Shown here piece by piece: positions 40,497-49,710 of a stretch of DNA of 64,000 nucleotides. The notes under the pieces are model-generated. The model made no database searches and was not told the DNA's origin. It saw nothing but the letters and a program-made list of their open reading frames with translations. Source of the DNA: Ruegeria sp. Ofav3-42 (lineage in GTDB: Bacteria > Pseudomonadota > Alphaproteobacteria > Rhodobacterales > Rhodobacteraceae); the NCBI RefSeq assembly GCF_022347725.1, contig NZ_JAKRGB010000001.1, positions 493,050 to 557,049 on the forward strand. Direction: 5' to 3'. How positions within the stretch are numbered: the first letter of the stretch is position 1; every line of letters starts with the position of its first letter. The translations under genes and the position numbers were made by a program.

Positions 40497-41561
40497 TTGT
40501 CATCCCAAAGCCCGATTCAAACCGCCCTGAGGCGGAAGTCGCTGACATTCGCGATGGCCATTTTGGGAACCGCCATTTTCTGGGCGTTGAGTCTGCCTCT
40601 GCCGTTTCTGTTCGGCCCGATGTCTGCGTGTCTCATCGCGGCACTTTCCCATGCGCCGTTACAGGGATTTGGACAAATCTCAATCGCGGCCAGAACCATT
40701 CTGGGGGTCGCTGTCGGCGCTTCGATCACGCCAAGTCTTTTTGCCGAGCTGCCCAAAATGGCGGCGTCAATTATGCTGATCCCCTTCTTCATCATTCTGA
40801 TTGCATTGGTTGGCGTGCCGTTCTTTCGCAAAGTCTGGGGGTTTGACGACAAGACGGCTTTTTATGCGGCCATGCCAGGCGGATTACAGGACATGATCAT
40901 CTTTGGCACCGAGGCCGGGGCCAATCCGCGAACGCTTTCCCTGATCCATGGAACGCGTGTTCTGATCATCGTGACTCTGGCACCCCTGTTCCTGACGGTG
41001 TTCTACGACGCCGAATTGACCAACCCGGTTGGCGAACCTGCGTCTGCCCTGCCCCCGCATGAGCTGCTGCTGATGGTGGTCGCTGCCATTGTCGGGTGGA
41101 AAGGCGGAGAAAAGATCGGGCTTTTTGGCGCCTCAATTCTCGGGCCGATGATCCTGACGGCCGCGCTGTCGCTCGGAGATTTTATTCATACCCGCCCTCC
41201 GCGCGAAGCGATCCTGTTGGCGCAGTTCTTCATCGGATGCGAAATCGGCGTCAAGTTTGTTGGTGTTACGTGGCCGGAACTCAGGCGCGTAGTCGCGGCG
41301 GGCGTAGCCTATGTCGTTGTTTTGGCCGTACTGGCCGCTGGGTTTACAGCGGTGGTCACCACCCTTGGGTTTGGGCGGCCGGTCGAAGCTTTTCTGGCAT
41401 TCGCACCGGGCGGTCAGGCTGAAATGACGGTGCTGGCCATCGTGTCAGGTGCCGATCTGGGGTTCGTTATCACCCACCATCTGACGCGGATCGTACTGGT
41501 GATTATTGGCGCCCCGATCGTGGCCAATATTCTTCTGCGCTGGTCCAAGTCGCGGGAGTAG
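40497..41561 (+). CDS. AbrB-family integral membrane protein
   Basis: A 354-residue protein of about ten helices with two copies of the AbrB (PF05145) repeat; each has a GPM/PGG turn: PFLFGPMSA...AMPGGLQDMIIFG and FGASILGPM...FAPGGQAEMTVLA. These proteins are often mislabelled 'ammonia monooxygenase' or 'transcriptional regulator'; no catalytic or DNA-binding domain is present, and transport is more likely. The start is a TTG at 40497 following GGAAA, as no ATG occurs before the first helix other than internal ones. Regulated probably by the divergent GntR protein. Confidence 0.85.
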   Translation: MSSQSPIQTALRRKSLTFAMAILGTAIFWALSLPLPFLFGPMSACLIAALSHAPLQGFGQISIAARTILGVAVGASITPSLFAELPKMAASIMLIPFFIILIALVGVPFFRKVWGFDDKTAFYAAMPGGLQDMIIFGTEAGANPRTLSLIHGTRVLIIVTLAPLFLTVFYDAELTNPVGEPASALPPHELLLMVVAAIVGWKGGEKIGLFGASILGPMILTAALSLGDFIHTRPPREAILLAQFFIGCEIGVKFVGVTWPELRRVVAAGVAYVVVLAVLAAGFTAVVTTLGFGRPVEAFLAFAPGGQAEMTVLAIVSGADLGFVITHHLTRIVLVIIGAPIVANILLRWSKSRE

Positions 41562-41641
41562 CCCGTTCACTTCAAGACCCTTCGCGCACCAGCCCTGCTG
41601 CCAAAACCTGCAGGCAGAAATCTTGATAGATCTGGTGTGGG

Positions 41642-41731
41642 TGGCGGAGAGACAGGGATTCGAACCCTGGAGACGGTTTCCCGCCTACACACTTTCCAGG
41701 CGTGCGCCTTCGACCACTCGGCCACCTCTCC
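41642..41731 (-). tRNA. tRNA-Ser(GGA)
   Basis: Minus strand, 90 nt. The acceptor stem GGAGAGG pairs with TCTCTCC, the D-arm starts GGCCGAGTGG, and the anticodon loop CTGGAAA gives GGA. A long variable arm typical of class II serine tRNAs follows, then the T-loop GGTTCGAATCC, discriminator G and an encoded CCA. It is a possible integration target, but no repeat or integrase is nearby. Confidence 0.95.
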
Positions 41732-41821
41732 GTGCCGGCGATATTTGGACTATCGCCGAGGGATTTGCAAGGCCCGATTAGAGTGAAAATTCACCCGCAA
41801 TCAAAAGCCTTGCAAACGCGG

Positions 41822-44254
41822 TCAAACCTCGTCTCCGTCACCATCAGCCAAATCAGCCTCAGTCATCTCGACCGGCTCTGATGATGGATTCGCAGACGGC
41901 GTTTTGTTGATGTCCTTGTCGGGTTGGGTTTTGCTCGATTGCAACGTCTCGGGATTGCGTAACCAAACATCGCGCTGCGCAAACGGGATCTCGATCCCTT
42001 CTTCGACAAAGCGGCGGTTGATCTCGTGGTTCATGTCGGACTTCACTGACAGAACCCAATTCACGTCACGCAGGATGGCGCGGATTTCAAAGTCCAGCGA
42101 ATCTGCGCCAAAGCCTTGGAACACGACACTAGGTGCCGGATTCGCCAAAACCATCGGGTGTGCATTGGCTATTTCACCTAGGATTTTTTCGACCAGCCGG
42201 GTGTCGGTGCCATAGGCGACGCCCACCGGGACTATCACACGCCCAATCGTATTGCCGCGCGTGTAGTTGGTGACAACACCGCTGATCAGGTCTGAATTGG
42301 GAACGATCACATCCGTCCGATCAAACGTCTCGATCCGAGTGGATCGGACCGAGATATCACGGACGTAGCCCATCATCCCGTTGACATCGATCCAGTCGCC
42401 TTTCGAGATCGGTCGTTCGACCAAGAGGATAATACCGGACACGAAATTCGACACGATAGTCTGCAGACCAAAGCCGATACCAACCGACAAGGCACCGGCG
42501 ACGATCGCCAGAGAGGACAAGTTGAAACCGGCAATCGTGATTGCCACCAAAGCAGCGATGAAAACACCGACATACCCGGTGCCTGCCACAATCGCGTTCT
42601 GCCCGCCCGGATCGATACTGGTCTTCGGCAGCAGCGAGTTTCGCAATCCGCTTTGCAACATCCGCGTCAGGCCGTAACCGACAGCGAAAATGGCAAGGAA
42701 AGTGAAGAAATTGCTAGGCGAAATGGTCACGCCGCCGATGTCAAAGCCCTGTAGCAGGCGCGACCAGACCTCTTGCAGATCGGTTTCCCTCGCCCCCCAG
42801 TACAGGGCGAGGATCGGCATGGCCAGAATGGCCATGGCAAAACCGATGAGCACCGAAAACAGCGAGTCTTTTGCCTTGTCGCCCTGCCCGCTCAGCCATC
42901 CGTAAACGGATGTCAGGAAGCGTTGGACAATCACCAGCGCTGCTATCAGGACCAGCGACCTTACGGCCGGGAAAACGATGGCTTCGGCTGCGTTCGTATA
43001 GCCAAGAACCGCCAGAATCGGGCTGGCGATACCAAGGAAGAATAGCGCCCGGCGAATGAACTCGACCAGTTGACTGAACCCGGCGGCGCGCGCCGGTGCG
43101 GATGGTTCATCCGTGTCAACCGGGATGTCCACACTTCTGACCCGGCGAACACGCAGCAAAAGCAACGCGGTGGCGATAATGACCGGAAAGGCGACGACGG
43201 CCCGCGTTGCATCCGAGATATTCTCGATCTGCTCGAACAGGTTCACCAGTTCGTGCAGGATCAGGAAAGCCGCCAGCATGTCGAGATAGACACGCAGTTC
43301 CGTGACTTTTTGCCGGGACAGCTTTTGGAATCCCTGCGCCTCTTGCAGCACATAAACCTGCCGACCAATCCAGTCGTAATAGAGGGCAATCGCAGCCCAG
43401 TACGGAACGTTTTCCATGAGCAGCGTACCACGCAGCCCCAGAACACCTGTCAGAACAATGGCCTCGACAATCAGCCATACGCCAAGCCATGGCAGCAGAA
43501 TACGAAGCAGCGAGGTCAGGAACGCCCAGACACCGCTTCCCTGCCCGCCCAAACGGCGCAAGTATTCTCCGGCGGCTTCCGACCAACGCTTACCGTAAAA
43601 CAGCAAAATGCCGGCGACGACGACCAGGAACAAAATGCCCAAACCACGGTCGCGCAACCGCTCGTGCACCACGTCGGTTTTCAGATTTCGCCGCGCCTCG
43701 TTGAACAGAGCTCGCGCTGCGTCGTTCACATCCACCCAGGCCGGGGCCCAATGGATCGGGTTCAATGGGGATGGCCCACGCTCTAACAGCTCTTTTGTCT
43801 GGCGATCCCGGAGCAATTGGTCGATTTCGAAGATCAGACCATTGGCGCGGCTGAATGCTTCTTCCGATATGATTCTCGGCACGCGCAGACTGTTGAGCTG
43901 CTCATCCAGGTGTTCGCGAAGAGTCGCAATATCCTCGGGCTCGGTCGCGTCGCCTTCCGGTTCGGGTCCAAGCGCCTTGAGCTGGTTTTCCAGCGTCTGG
44001 ATACGCTCGGTGTTCAGGCCGCGCGCTTTATTGAAGTCATCCCTGTAATCGTTGATTTCAGACCGTAAGTTCTCCAGCGACGCGTTCGAGGCCCGATTGG
44101 CCTCGATAACCATCTCGGCCCGGTCCGCCGTTTTGACCCATCCCTGATAATATTCGCTTTGTCGATCGGTAAGCTGAGCGGCCACGGGGCCGCCCAGTAT
44201 GGCGAAACATACTGCGATCAGAGTTACGAACAGGCGAACCTGCCGCAGCATCAT
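41822..44254 (-). CDS. MscS/MscK-like mechanosensitive channel with DUF3772 domain
   Basis: An 810-residue inner-membrane channel. A signal peptide (1-26) leads to a periplasmic DUF3772 helical domain (about 30-190). Then come several helices and the MscS core: the pore-lining helix and beta domain around LSVGIGFGLQTIVSNFVSGIILLVERPISKGDWIDVNGMMG (about 605-645), and a cytosolic alpha/beta domain. The long acidic/polar tail (about 770-810) is variable. MscS-type channels release solutes during osmotic downshock. Overlaps the cysK stop codon by four bases. Confidence 0.92.
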   Translation of the reverse strand: MMLRQVRLFVTLIAVCFAILGGPVAAQLTDRQSEYYQGWVKTADRAEMVIEANRASNASLENLRSEINDYRDDFNKARGLNTERIQTLENQLKALGPEPEGDATEPEDIATLREHLDEQLNSLRVPRIISEEAFSRANGLIFEIDQLLRDRQTKELLERGPSPLNPIHWAPAWVDVNDAARALFNEARRNLKTDVVHERLRDRGLGILFLVVVAGILLFYGKRWSEAAGEYLRRLGGQGSGVWAFLTSLLRILLPWLGVWLIVEAIVLTGVLGLRGTLLMENVPYWAAIALYYDWIGRQVYVLQEAQGFQKLSRQKVTELRVYLDMLAAFLILHELVNLFEQIENISDATRAVVAFPVIIATALLLLRVRRVRSVDIPVDTDEPSAPARAAGFSQLVEFIRRALFFLGIASPILAVLGYTNAAEAIVFPAVRSLVLIAALVIVQRFLTSVYGWLSGQGDKAKDSLFSVLIGFAMAILAMPILALYWGARETDLQEVWSRLLQGFDIGGVTISPSNFFTFLAIFAVGYGLTRMLQSGLRNSLLPKTSIDPGGQNAIVAGTGYVGVFIAALVAITIAGFNLSSLAIVAGALSVGIGFGLQTIVSNFVSGIILLVERPISKGDWIDVNGMMGYVRDISVRSTRIETFDRTDVIVPNSDLISGVVTNYTRGNTIGRVIVPVGVAYGTDTRLVEKILGEIANAHPMVLANPAPSVVFQGFGADSLDFEIRAILRDVNWVLSVKSDMNHEINRRFVEEGIEIPFAQRDVWLRNPETLQSSKTQPDKDINKTPSANPSSEPVEMTEADLADGDGDEV

Positions 44255-45285
44255 ACGTCCTCGAACACGCCGGGAATGCTACGCGGGGACTCGGTCATCC
44301 AATCGGGAACCGGCAGCTCTTTTTCGCGCAGGAAATCGGGGTTGAACAACTTGGACTGATAGCGGGTGCCGTAGTCGCACAGGATGGTCACAATGGTGTG
44401 GCCCGGCCCCAGATCCTTGGCCAGACGCACCGCGCCCGCCATGTTGATTGCGGTCGAACCGCCCATGACCAGACCTTCTTCGCGCAGCAGGTCGAAGATG
44501 TAAGGAAGCGCCTCGTTGTCAGTCATCTGGTAGGCGAAATCCGGTTTGAAGCCTTCCAGATTTTTGGTGATGCGAACCTGACCAATACCTTCCGCGATCG
44601 AGCCACCCTCCATCGCGATCTCGCCGGTGGTGTAGTACGAGTACAGCCCCGCCCCCATCGGATCGACCAATCCAATCTTGACGCCTTTGGGCTGCAACGC
44701 ATCGGCCACACCGGCCAGCGTTCCACCCGAACCTACGGCACAGACAAAGCCGTCGACCTTCCCATTGGTCTGCTCCCAGATTTCGGGGCCGGTCGTTTCA
44801 ACATGCGCCTGGCGGTTGGCAACGTTGTCGAACTGGTTCGCCCAGATCGCGCCATTGGGCTCGGTCTGTGCAAGCTCCTCGGCCAGACGGCGCGAATAAT
44901 GCACAAAGTTGTTGGGGTTGCGATAAGGCGCGGCCGGAACCTGAACCAGTTGAGCGCCAGCCAGCCGCAGCATGTCCTTTTTCTCTTCAGACTGCGTTTC
45001 CGGAATGACGATGACAGTCTTGAACCCCATCGACGCGCCGACAAGCGCCAGACCGATGCCCGTGTTTCCTGCTGTACCTTCGACAATGGTGCCGCCCGGC
45101 TTCAGGTCGCCGCGCGCAATCGCATCGCGAATGATGTACAATGCTGCACGATCCTTGACCGATTGGCCGGGGTTCATGAATTCGGCCTTGCCGAGAATCT
45201 CGCACCCGGTCTCTTCGCTGATGCGACGCAGACGGATCAGCGGGGTTTTTCCGACTGCGTCGGCAAGGTCTCGTGCTATGCGCAT
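44251..45285 (-). CDS. cysK: Cysteine synthase A
   Basis: Makes cysteine from O-acetylserine and sulfide. A 344-residue fold-type II PLP enzyme: Lys44 in NPGQSVKDRAA, substrate loop VEGTAGNTGIG, phosphate loop VGSGGTLAGV. It is about 20-30 residues longer than E. coli CysK at the C-terminus (PDWMTESPRSIPGVFEDV), as in Rhodobacteraceae. Gene order trgA-trgB-cysK repeats the tellurite-resistance locus known from Rhodobacter sphaeroides, where cysK contributes to resistance. Confidence 0.95.
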   Translation of the reverse strand: MRIARDLADAVGKTPLIRLRRISEETGCEILGKAEFMNPGQSVKDRAALYIIRDAIARGDLKPGGTIVEGTAGNTGIGLALVGASMGFKTVIVIPETQSEEKKDMLRLAGAQLVQVPAAPYRNPNNFVHYSRRLAEELAQTEPNGAIWANQFDNVANRQAHVETTGPEIWEQTNGKVDGFVCAVGSGGTLAGVADALQPKGVKIGLVDPMGAGLYSYYTTGEIAMEGGSIAEGIGQVRITKNLEGFKPDFAYQMTDNEALPYIFDLLREEGLVMGGSTAINMAGAVRLAKDLGPGHTIVTILCDYGTRYQSKLFNPDFLREKELPVPDWMTESPRSIPGVFEDV

Positions 45286-45354
45286 GGCGCCCTCATTTCA
45301 TTACGGATCAACGCAGATTTACCTTTGCCGTGCGGCAACCACAAGCGGCGAAAG

Positions 45355-46470
45355 TCATCCACGCAGACGGTCGCGATGGCGCGCAAGCCAATGGGCCAGC
45401 GCCAAAAGCGGCAAATCCTTGAAGCCGTGACTGTCCACCCGGTCCATGAAGTCCTGGTAGGGCAGAATTTGCGTTCGAATATCCTCACCCTCGGTCGCTA
45501 GCCCGCCATCTTCGATGGTTTTGGTCAGATCGGCCAAACCGACAAAGAGATACACATACTCGGTCGACGACCCGCTGGAGGAGTAGGCTCCACCGGCATT
45601 CTCCAGCCGATCCAATGTGATCTGGGCTTCTTCCTCAGCCTCTCTCAGCGCAGCCTGTTCCGGCGTTTCTCCGGGGTCGATCATTCCGGCGACCGGTTCC
45701 CACATCCAGGGTTCGGGATCGTCGGCCAGAAAGATCGGCGCTCTGAACTGCTCGACCAAAAGCACAGTGTCCCGCAGCGGGTCGTATGGCAGAACAATCA
45801 CGGCGCTGCCTTGCATCAAGCCGCTTCGGTTCAGGGTTTTCCCCATCGACCCATCGTGCTGACGATGCTGCAGTGCGATCTCTTCCATTCCAAAGTAGTC
45901 AATATAGGCGTGCGTATGGCTGTGGACGATGACATCTTTGGCTATATCCCTTGGATCACCAGTAGATCGCTTGCGCGCATCCAACTTGGCCCAAGCGCGC
46001 GTTCGGATCGACGGAAAGCTGCGCTCAATCCTATCGGCATCGACCCTGCCGTAATACGCCATGACCTCTTGCGCAGCGAGAACGGTCAGCTCTCCCCACT
46101 CGTCCGCCCATTCCTGCAAAGACCACGGCTGATCCGGGGTCCAAAGACCCGGTTCTGGGTAAAACACGCTGGCTTGGGCCTTTGATCCATCGGGCAAATC
46201 CACGCTCTGGGGGCTGAGGTCGTAATCAAAGCCGCCTTCGTAATAAATCAACCGCTTACGGTCTTCGTCGCTTAACCCCTTGACCAAAAGCCCCCGTGCG
46301 ACTCCGCCATCTTCTCGCAAGATCATCGGAAACACCTGGTCCTGCACGCCATAGACCGCGTGGTCGCTCAAAGATGCCTGGGATATGTCAAGCTGGGACG
46401 AGGCGCGCCCCAGAACAAGCTTGAGCAATGGCATATGCCGGAGCGTGCCGTAGAAAAACAGATCGGACAC
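45355..46470 (-). CDS. trgB: TrgB: gamma-glutamylcyclotransferase-like domain fused to ADP-ribose-type Nudix hydrolase
   Basis: A 371-residue two-domain protein. Residues 1-110 form a GGCT/AIG2-like fold beginning FFYGTLRHMPLL, containing the YEGG motif. Residues 200-371 form a Nudix hydrolase with the full box (GMIDPGETPEQAALREAEEEAQIT), of the ADP-ribose pyrophosphatase type. It is the orthologue-like match of R. sphaeroides TrgB, named for tellurite resistance. The biochemical link may be removal of toxic nucleotides or glutathione-derived compounds during oxidative stress. It lies 33 bp after trgA and 69 bp before cysK. Confidence 0.92.
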   Translation of the reverse strand: MSDLFFYGTLRHMPLLKLVLGRASSQLDISQASLSDHAVYGVQDQVFPMILREDGGVARGLLVKGLSDEDRKRLIYYEGGFDYDLSPQSVDLPDGSKAQASVFYPEPGLWTPDQPWSLQEWADEWGELTVLAAQEVMAYYGRVDADRIERSFPSIRTRAWAKLDARKRSTGDPRDIAKDVIVHSHTHAYIDYFGMEEIALQHRQHDGSMGKTLNRSGLMQGSAVIVLPYDPLRDTVLLVEQFRAPIFLADDPEPWMWEPVAGMIDPGETPEQAALREAEEEAQITLDRLENAGGAYSSSGSSTEYVYLFVGLADLTKTIEDGGLATEGEDIRTQILPYQDFMDRVDSHGFKDLPLLALAHWLARHRDRLRG

Positions 46471-46503
46471 AGTTGGAGACTTTCGTTTTCTTGATTTACT
46501 GAA

Positions 46504-46944
46504 TCAACGCCAGCGGCGGCTGGCTTCCTCGGTGGCAAGGCCCGCAATCAGAGCACCGATTGCCAACGTCCACAGAATCTCGGGCGCCAGCAATTGTTGT
46601 CCGTATTCGATCCCGATCTGAAAAATGGCGATAAGCGCCTCGAACGGGCCGTCAAACCGATGCCGCATGGCCAGTCGGAACATCTCATAGACGCCCTGAA
46701 CAAACAGGCCCCAGAACACCAGCGCCGCGATGCCTGTAAGCCCGTTGTTGACTGCGGCGGTCCAGCCCCGCCCGGCACGCTTACCCATGATCCACCACCC
46801 GCAGACCAGGCCAAGGATCATGTTGACATAGGTGAATGACCCGTAGGCCTTACCCTCTTCTCCGTTCTCGATGACCATGCCCGAAACCAGAAATGCCACG
46901 ATCAAAAGACATACAGCAGCAATTAAACGTGCGGCACTGGGCAT
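46504..46944 (-). CDS. trgA: TrgA family membrane protein
   Basis: A 146-residue inner-membrane protein with four helices (about 5-24, 38-56, 67-90, 118-138) and the MPSAARLIAAVCL start, followed by YVNMILGLVCGWWIMGKRAGRGW, the TrgA hallmark. TrgA was found with TrgB in R. sphaeroides as a tellurite-resistance factor; its mechanism is not known. It lies 16 bp downstream of cfa and 33 bp upstream of trgB. Confidence 0.9.
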   Translation of the reverse strand: MPSAARLIAAVCLLIVAFLVSGMVIENGEEGKAYGSFTYVNMILGLVCGWWIMGKRAGRGWTAAVNNGLTGIAALVFWGLFVQGVYEMFRLAMRHRFDGPFEALIAIFQIGIEYGQQLLAPEILWTLAIGALIAGLATEEASRRWR

Positions 46945-46960
46945 TAGGTGGGTCCGTTCC

Positions 46961-48169
46961 TTAACTCGGTTTCGCTATAGTGATCTGTGTCACATCGCAA
47001 TTACCGGTGTCAAAGGCTGCGCCGCAGGCGGTCAAATAATAATTCCACATGCGGCGGAAACGCTCATCAAAGCCCATTTCCGAAATTTCGTCCCACTTGT
47101 CGTTGAAGGTTTCATACCAGCGACGCAGTGTCAGATCATAGCTTTTGCCGAATTCCTTGGATTTCACGACTTTCAGGCCGGCACTTGCCACCTGTTCTTT
47201 TAGAATAGACGGGGCCGGAAGCATCCCGCCCGGAAAGATATATTTCTGAATGAAATCAATACCATTACGGTACACATCCCATCTGTGATCCGCGACAGTG
47301 ATGATCTGCAGAGTCGCTTTTGCGCCGGGCTTTAGGCGTTCGCGTACGGTTTCGAAGTACACTGGCCAATATTTCTGGCCAACGGCTTCGAACATCTCGA
47401 TTGATGCAATACCATCATATAACCCGCGCTCATCCCGATAGTCTTGCAACTTGAGCTCAACCATATCAGAAAGCCCAGCCTTTTCCATGCGTTGTCTGGC
47501 AAACTTCAACTGCTCCTGACTGATCGTCAAACCTGTGACCCGAAGGCCACGCTCTTTTGCAGCATATTCGGCAAAGCCACCCCAACCGCAGCCGATTTCC
47601 AGGATGTGATCGCCTGGTTTTGCACCCATTTCGTCAACAAGACTTGCGTATTTTGCAGTCTGCGCCTTTTCCAGACTTTCCTGCCCCGTCTCAAACAGAG
47701 CGCTGGAGTAGGTCATCGTGTCGTCCAGCCACAATCCATAGAATTCATTCCCCAGATCATAGTGGTACGAGATGTTCTTTCTGGCTTGGGTCCGGTTGTT
47801 GTTGTGTAGCCAGAACCGCAGCCTTTCATACATCTGGACCAGAACCTTGCCGGTAAAGTCGTCATAAACGGTTTCACTGCCCAAGTGCACAAGATCCATG
47901 AAGGATCGCAGGTCGGGTGTGCTCCAGTCGCCTTCCAAATAAGCATCCGAAAAGCCCAGCTCGCCCTCCCGGATCAGTCGCGAGAAGACATCCGGGTTAT
48001 GAATTTCAACGCGAGCAACAGGTCCCGGTTTCGCGCCCTCTGATCGAAACACCCGACCGTCCGGTAACGCAATATCCAGCCGCCCGGTCTCCATCCGGTT
48101 CAGCATCTTGAAGACTTGTGCAAAGTATCTGGGCAGCTCGGTCTGCCCGTCCGTCGTCGTTAAAATCAT
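46961..48169 (-). CDS. cfa: Cyclopropane-fatty-acyl-phospholipid synthase family
   Basis: A 402-residue SAM-dependent enzyme that would methylenate unsaturated acyl chains in membrane phospholipids. SAM motif I is LEIGCGWGGFAEYA and is followed by VTGLTISQEQL; the typical NISYHYDLGNEFYGLWLDDTMTYS block stands before it and the IFPGGMLP block after. The ATG at 48169 follows GGGGAGAG. Part of the stress-linked leftward gene run between the photolyase and trgA. Confidence 0.95.
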   Translation of the reverse strand: MILTTTDGQTELPRYFAQVFKMLNRMETGRLDIALPDGRVFRSEGAKPGPVARVEIHNPDVFSRLIREGELGFSDAYLEGDWSTPDLRSFMDLVHLGSETVYDDFTGKVLVQMYERLRFWLHNNNRTQARKNISYHYDLGNEFYGLWLDDTMTYSSALFETGQESLEKAQTAKYASLVDEMGAKPGDHILEIGCGWGGFAEYAAKERGLRVTGLTISQEQLKFARQRMEKAGLSDMVELKLQDYRDERGLYDGIASIEMFEAVGQKYWPVYFETVRERLKPGAKATLQIITVADHRWDVYRNGIDFIQKYIFPGGMLPAPSILKEQVASAGLKVVKSKEFGKSYDLTLRRWYETFNDKWDEISEMGFDERFRRMWNYYLTACGAAFDTGNCDVTQITIAKPS

Positions 48170-48238
48170 CCGCTCTCCCCTGTGCGGCCTCGCAATAAAG
48201 CTAGGCCGAGTTTGTGTTTCTGGCAAGTTTTCAATTCG

Positions 48239-49663
48239 TTACCGGGGTTTTCGGCCTTCATAGGCCGCCAAAGCGCGCTGCCGACCGGTGGCCATTTCGA
48301 CGACCGGCTGCGGGTACGGATCGGTTGGGCTAAGGTTCCATGATCTCGGAACCGCATCGAAATAGGCCAGTGCCGTCGCCGGAGGATCGGGCTGACCTTC
48401 GGCAATCCACTGCCTGACATAGTCCGATTGCGGGTCAAACTTTTTTCGCTGTGTCTGTGGATTGAAGATGCGAAAGAATGGCGATGCGTCAGGTCCGGAC
48501 CCTGCAACCCATTGCCATCCCATAGCATTTGCCGCCGGGTCCCAGTCCGTCAGACAATCCGCGAACCAATCCATCCCGATTTTCCAGTGGGTCATCAGAT
48601 GCTTGGTCAGGTAACTCGCCACGACCATCCGCGCCCTGTTGTGCATCCGTCCGGTCACATACATCTGGCGCAATCCGGCATCGACCGCAAGCACACCGGT
48701 TCTGGCCTGCCGCCATGCCGTCACCTCGGGAAGATTGGCATCCGTATTCCACGGAAACGTGTCCCATTCCGGCTTCCAGTTTCTGCTTAACAGACGAGGA
48801 TTGTGAAACAAAAGGTGATAGGCGAACTCACGCCAGACCAGTTGGCGCAAATAGGGTTCAACTCCGCGAACGCCGGTCATCCCCGCCCGCTGAACCGCAT
48901 GCCAAACGCTGCGCGGTCCGATTTCACCCAGAGACAGATATTCTGACAGGTTAGAAGTTCCGTCCAAATCCAGACGATCCCGGTTGTCCGCATATGGGGT
49001 GATGCGATCCAAGAACTGGTGCAGGGCCTCAAACGCAGCCGGCTCACCGGGGCGAACATAACGCGCGACGACCAATGCGCCACGTTTCATCTGCGTGCCC
49101 AAATGCCAGTCTACCAGGTCGTCTGACGCAGGCCATTGTGCGGGCGGTTGCACATGGGTTGGTGCGATTGTTGGTGCGGGAACGTCCCGGTTTTGCACAG
49201 CCCTCCACATCGGTGTGAAAACGCGGAAAGGTTGGGCCGACTTTGTCGCCACAGACCAAGGTTCGAACAAAAGGTGTCCAGCAAAAGACTTGGCCGAAAC
49301 GCCTTGCTCGGTCAGTGCTGTTTTAATCTTAGTATCCCGCACAATCGCGTCAGGGTCATAGGCGCGCGACCAGAAAACGTGTTTTGCCCCGGATTGGATA
49401 ATCAGCTCTTGCAGAACAGCCAGCGCATCCCCGCGCCTTAGGATCAGGCGGCTGCCAACCTTCTCAAGCGAACAGGCGAAGGTTTCAAGGCCCAGTCCCA
49501 GCCGCCATTTCGGAGCTGCCCCAAGCGCCTCTACCGTTTCATCCAGAAAAAATACTGGAATGACAGGTCGACCTGTCTCAATAGCTGCAGATAGCGCCGG
49601 GTGGTCCGACAGGCGCAAATCCCGTCGGAACCACATAATGATCGGTGACCGCTCGTTTTCCAT
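48239..49663 (-). CDS. phrB: Deoxyribodipyrimidine photolyase
   Basis: Uses blue light and FADH- to split cyclobutane pyrimidine dimers. The 474-residue protein has the N-terminal antenna-binding domain (IIMWFRRDLRLSDHPAL) and the C-terminal FAD domain (YLRQLVWREFAYHLLFHNP, GMRQMYVTGRMHNRARM-type helix, WDPAANAMGWQWVAGSGPDASPFFRIFNP) of class I CPD photolyases. The ATG at 49663 fits the conserved start. It lies 47 bp after the desulfurase-like gene and 69 bp before cfa. Confidence 0.95.
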   Translation of the reverse strand: MENERSPIIMWFRRDLRLSDHPALSAAIETGRPVIPVFFLDETVEALGAAPKWRLGLGLETFACSLEKVGSRLILRRGDALAVLQELIIQSGAKHVFWSRAYDPDAIVRDTKIKTALTEQGVSAKSFAGHLLFEPWSVATKSAQPFRVFTPMWRAVQNRDVPAPTIAPTHVQPPAQWPASDDLVDWHLGTQMKRGALVVARYVRPGEPAAFEALHQFLDRITPYADNRDRLDLDGTSNLSEYLSLGEIGPRSVWHAVQRAGMTGVRGVEPYLRQLVWREFAYHLLFHNPRLLSRNWKPEWDTFPWNTDANLPEVTAWRQARTGVLAVDAGLRQMYVTGRMHNRARMVVASYLTKHLMTHWKIGMDWFADCLTDWDPAANAMGWQWVAGSGPDASPFFRIFNPQTQRKKFDPQSDYVRQWIAEGQPDPPATALAYFDAVPRSWNLSPTDPYPQPVVEMATGRQRALAAYEGRKPR

Positions 49664-49710
49664 GTCCGCCCTGGTGTTTTCTTCGGTTACGAAGGAGAGC
49701 GGAAACTGGA

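Noticed and set aside
40497..41561. Naming the AbrB-like protein an ammonia monooxygenase or DNA-binding AbrB regulator
   Set aside because: It is a ten-helix membrane protein without copper-site residues or a DNA-binding domain; the names come from mistaken family labels.
41642..41731. tRNA-Ser as an attachment site of an integrated element
   Set aside because: No integrase, no direct repeat of the tRNA 3' end and no composition change on either side.
43070..43786. 238-codon plus-strand frame opposite the MscS-like gene
   Set aside because: Gln/His/Arg-rich, no fold signature; the channel gene is intact on the other strand.
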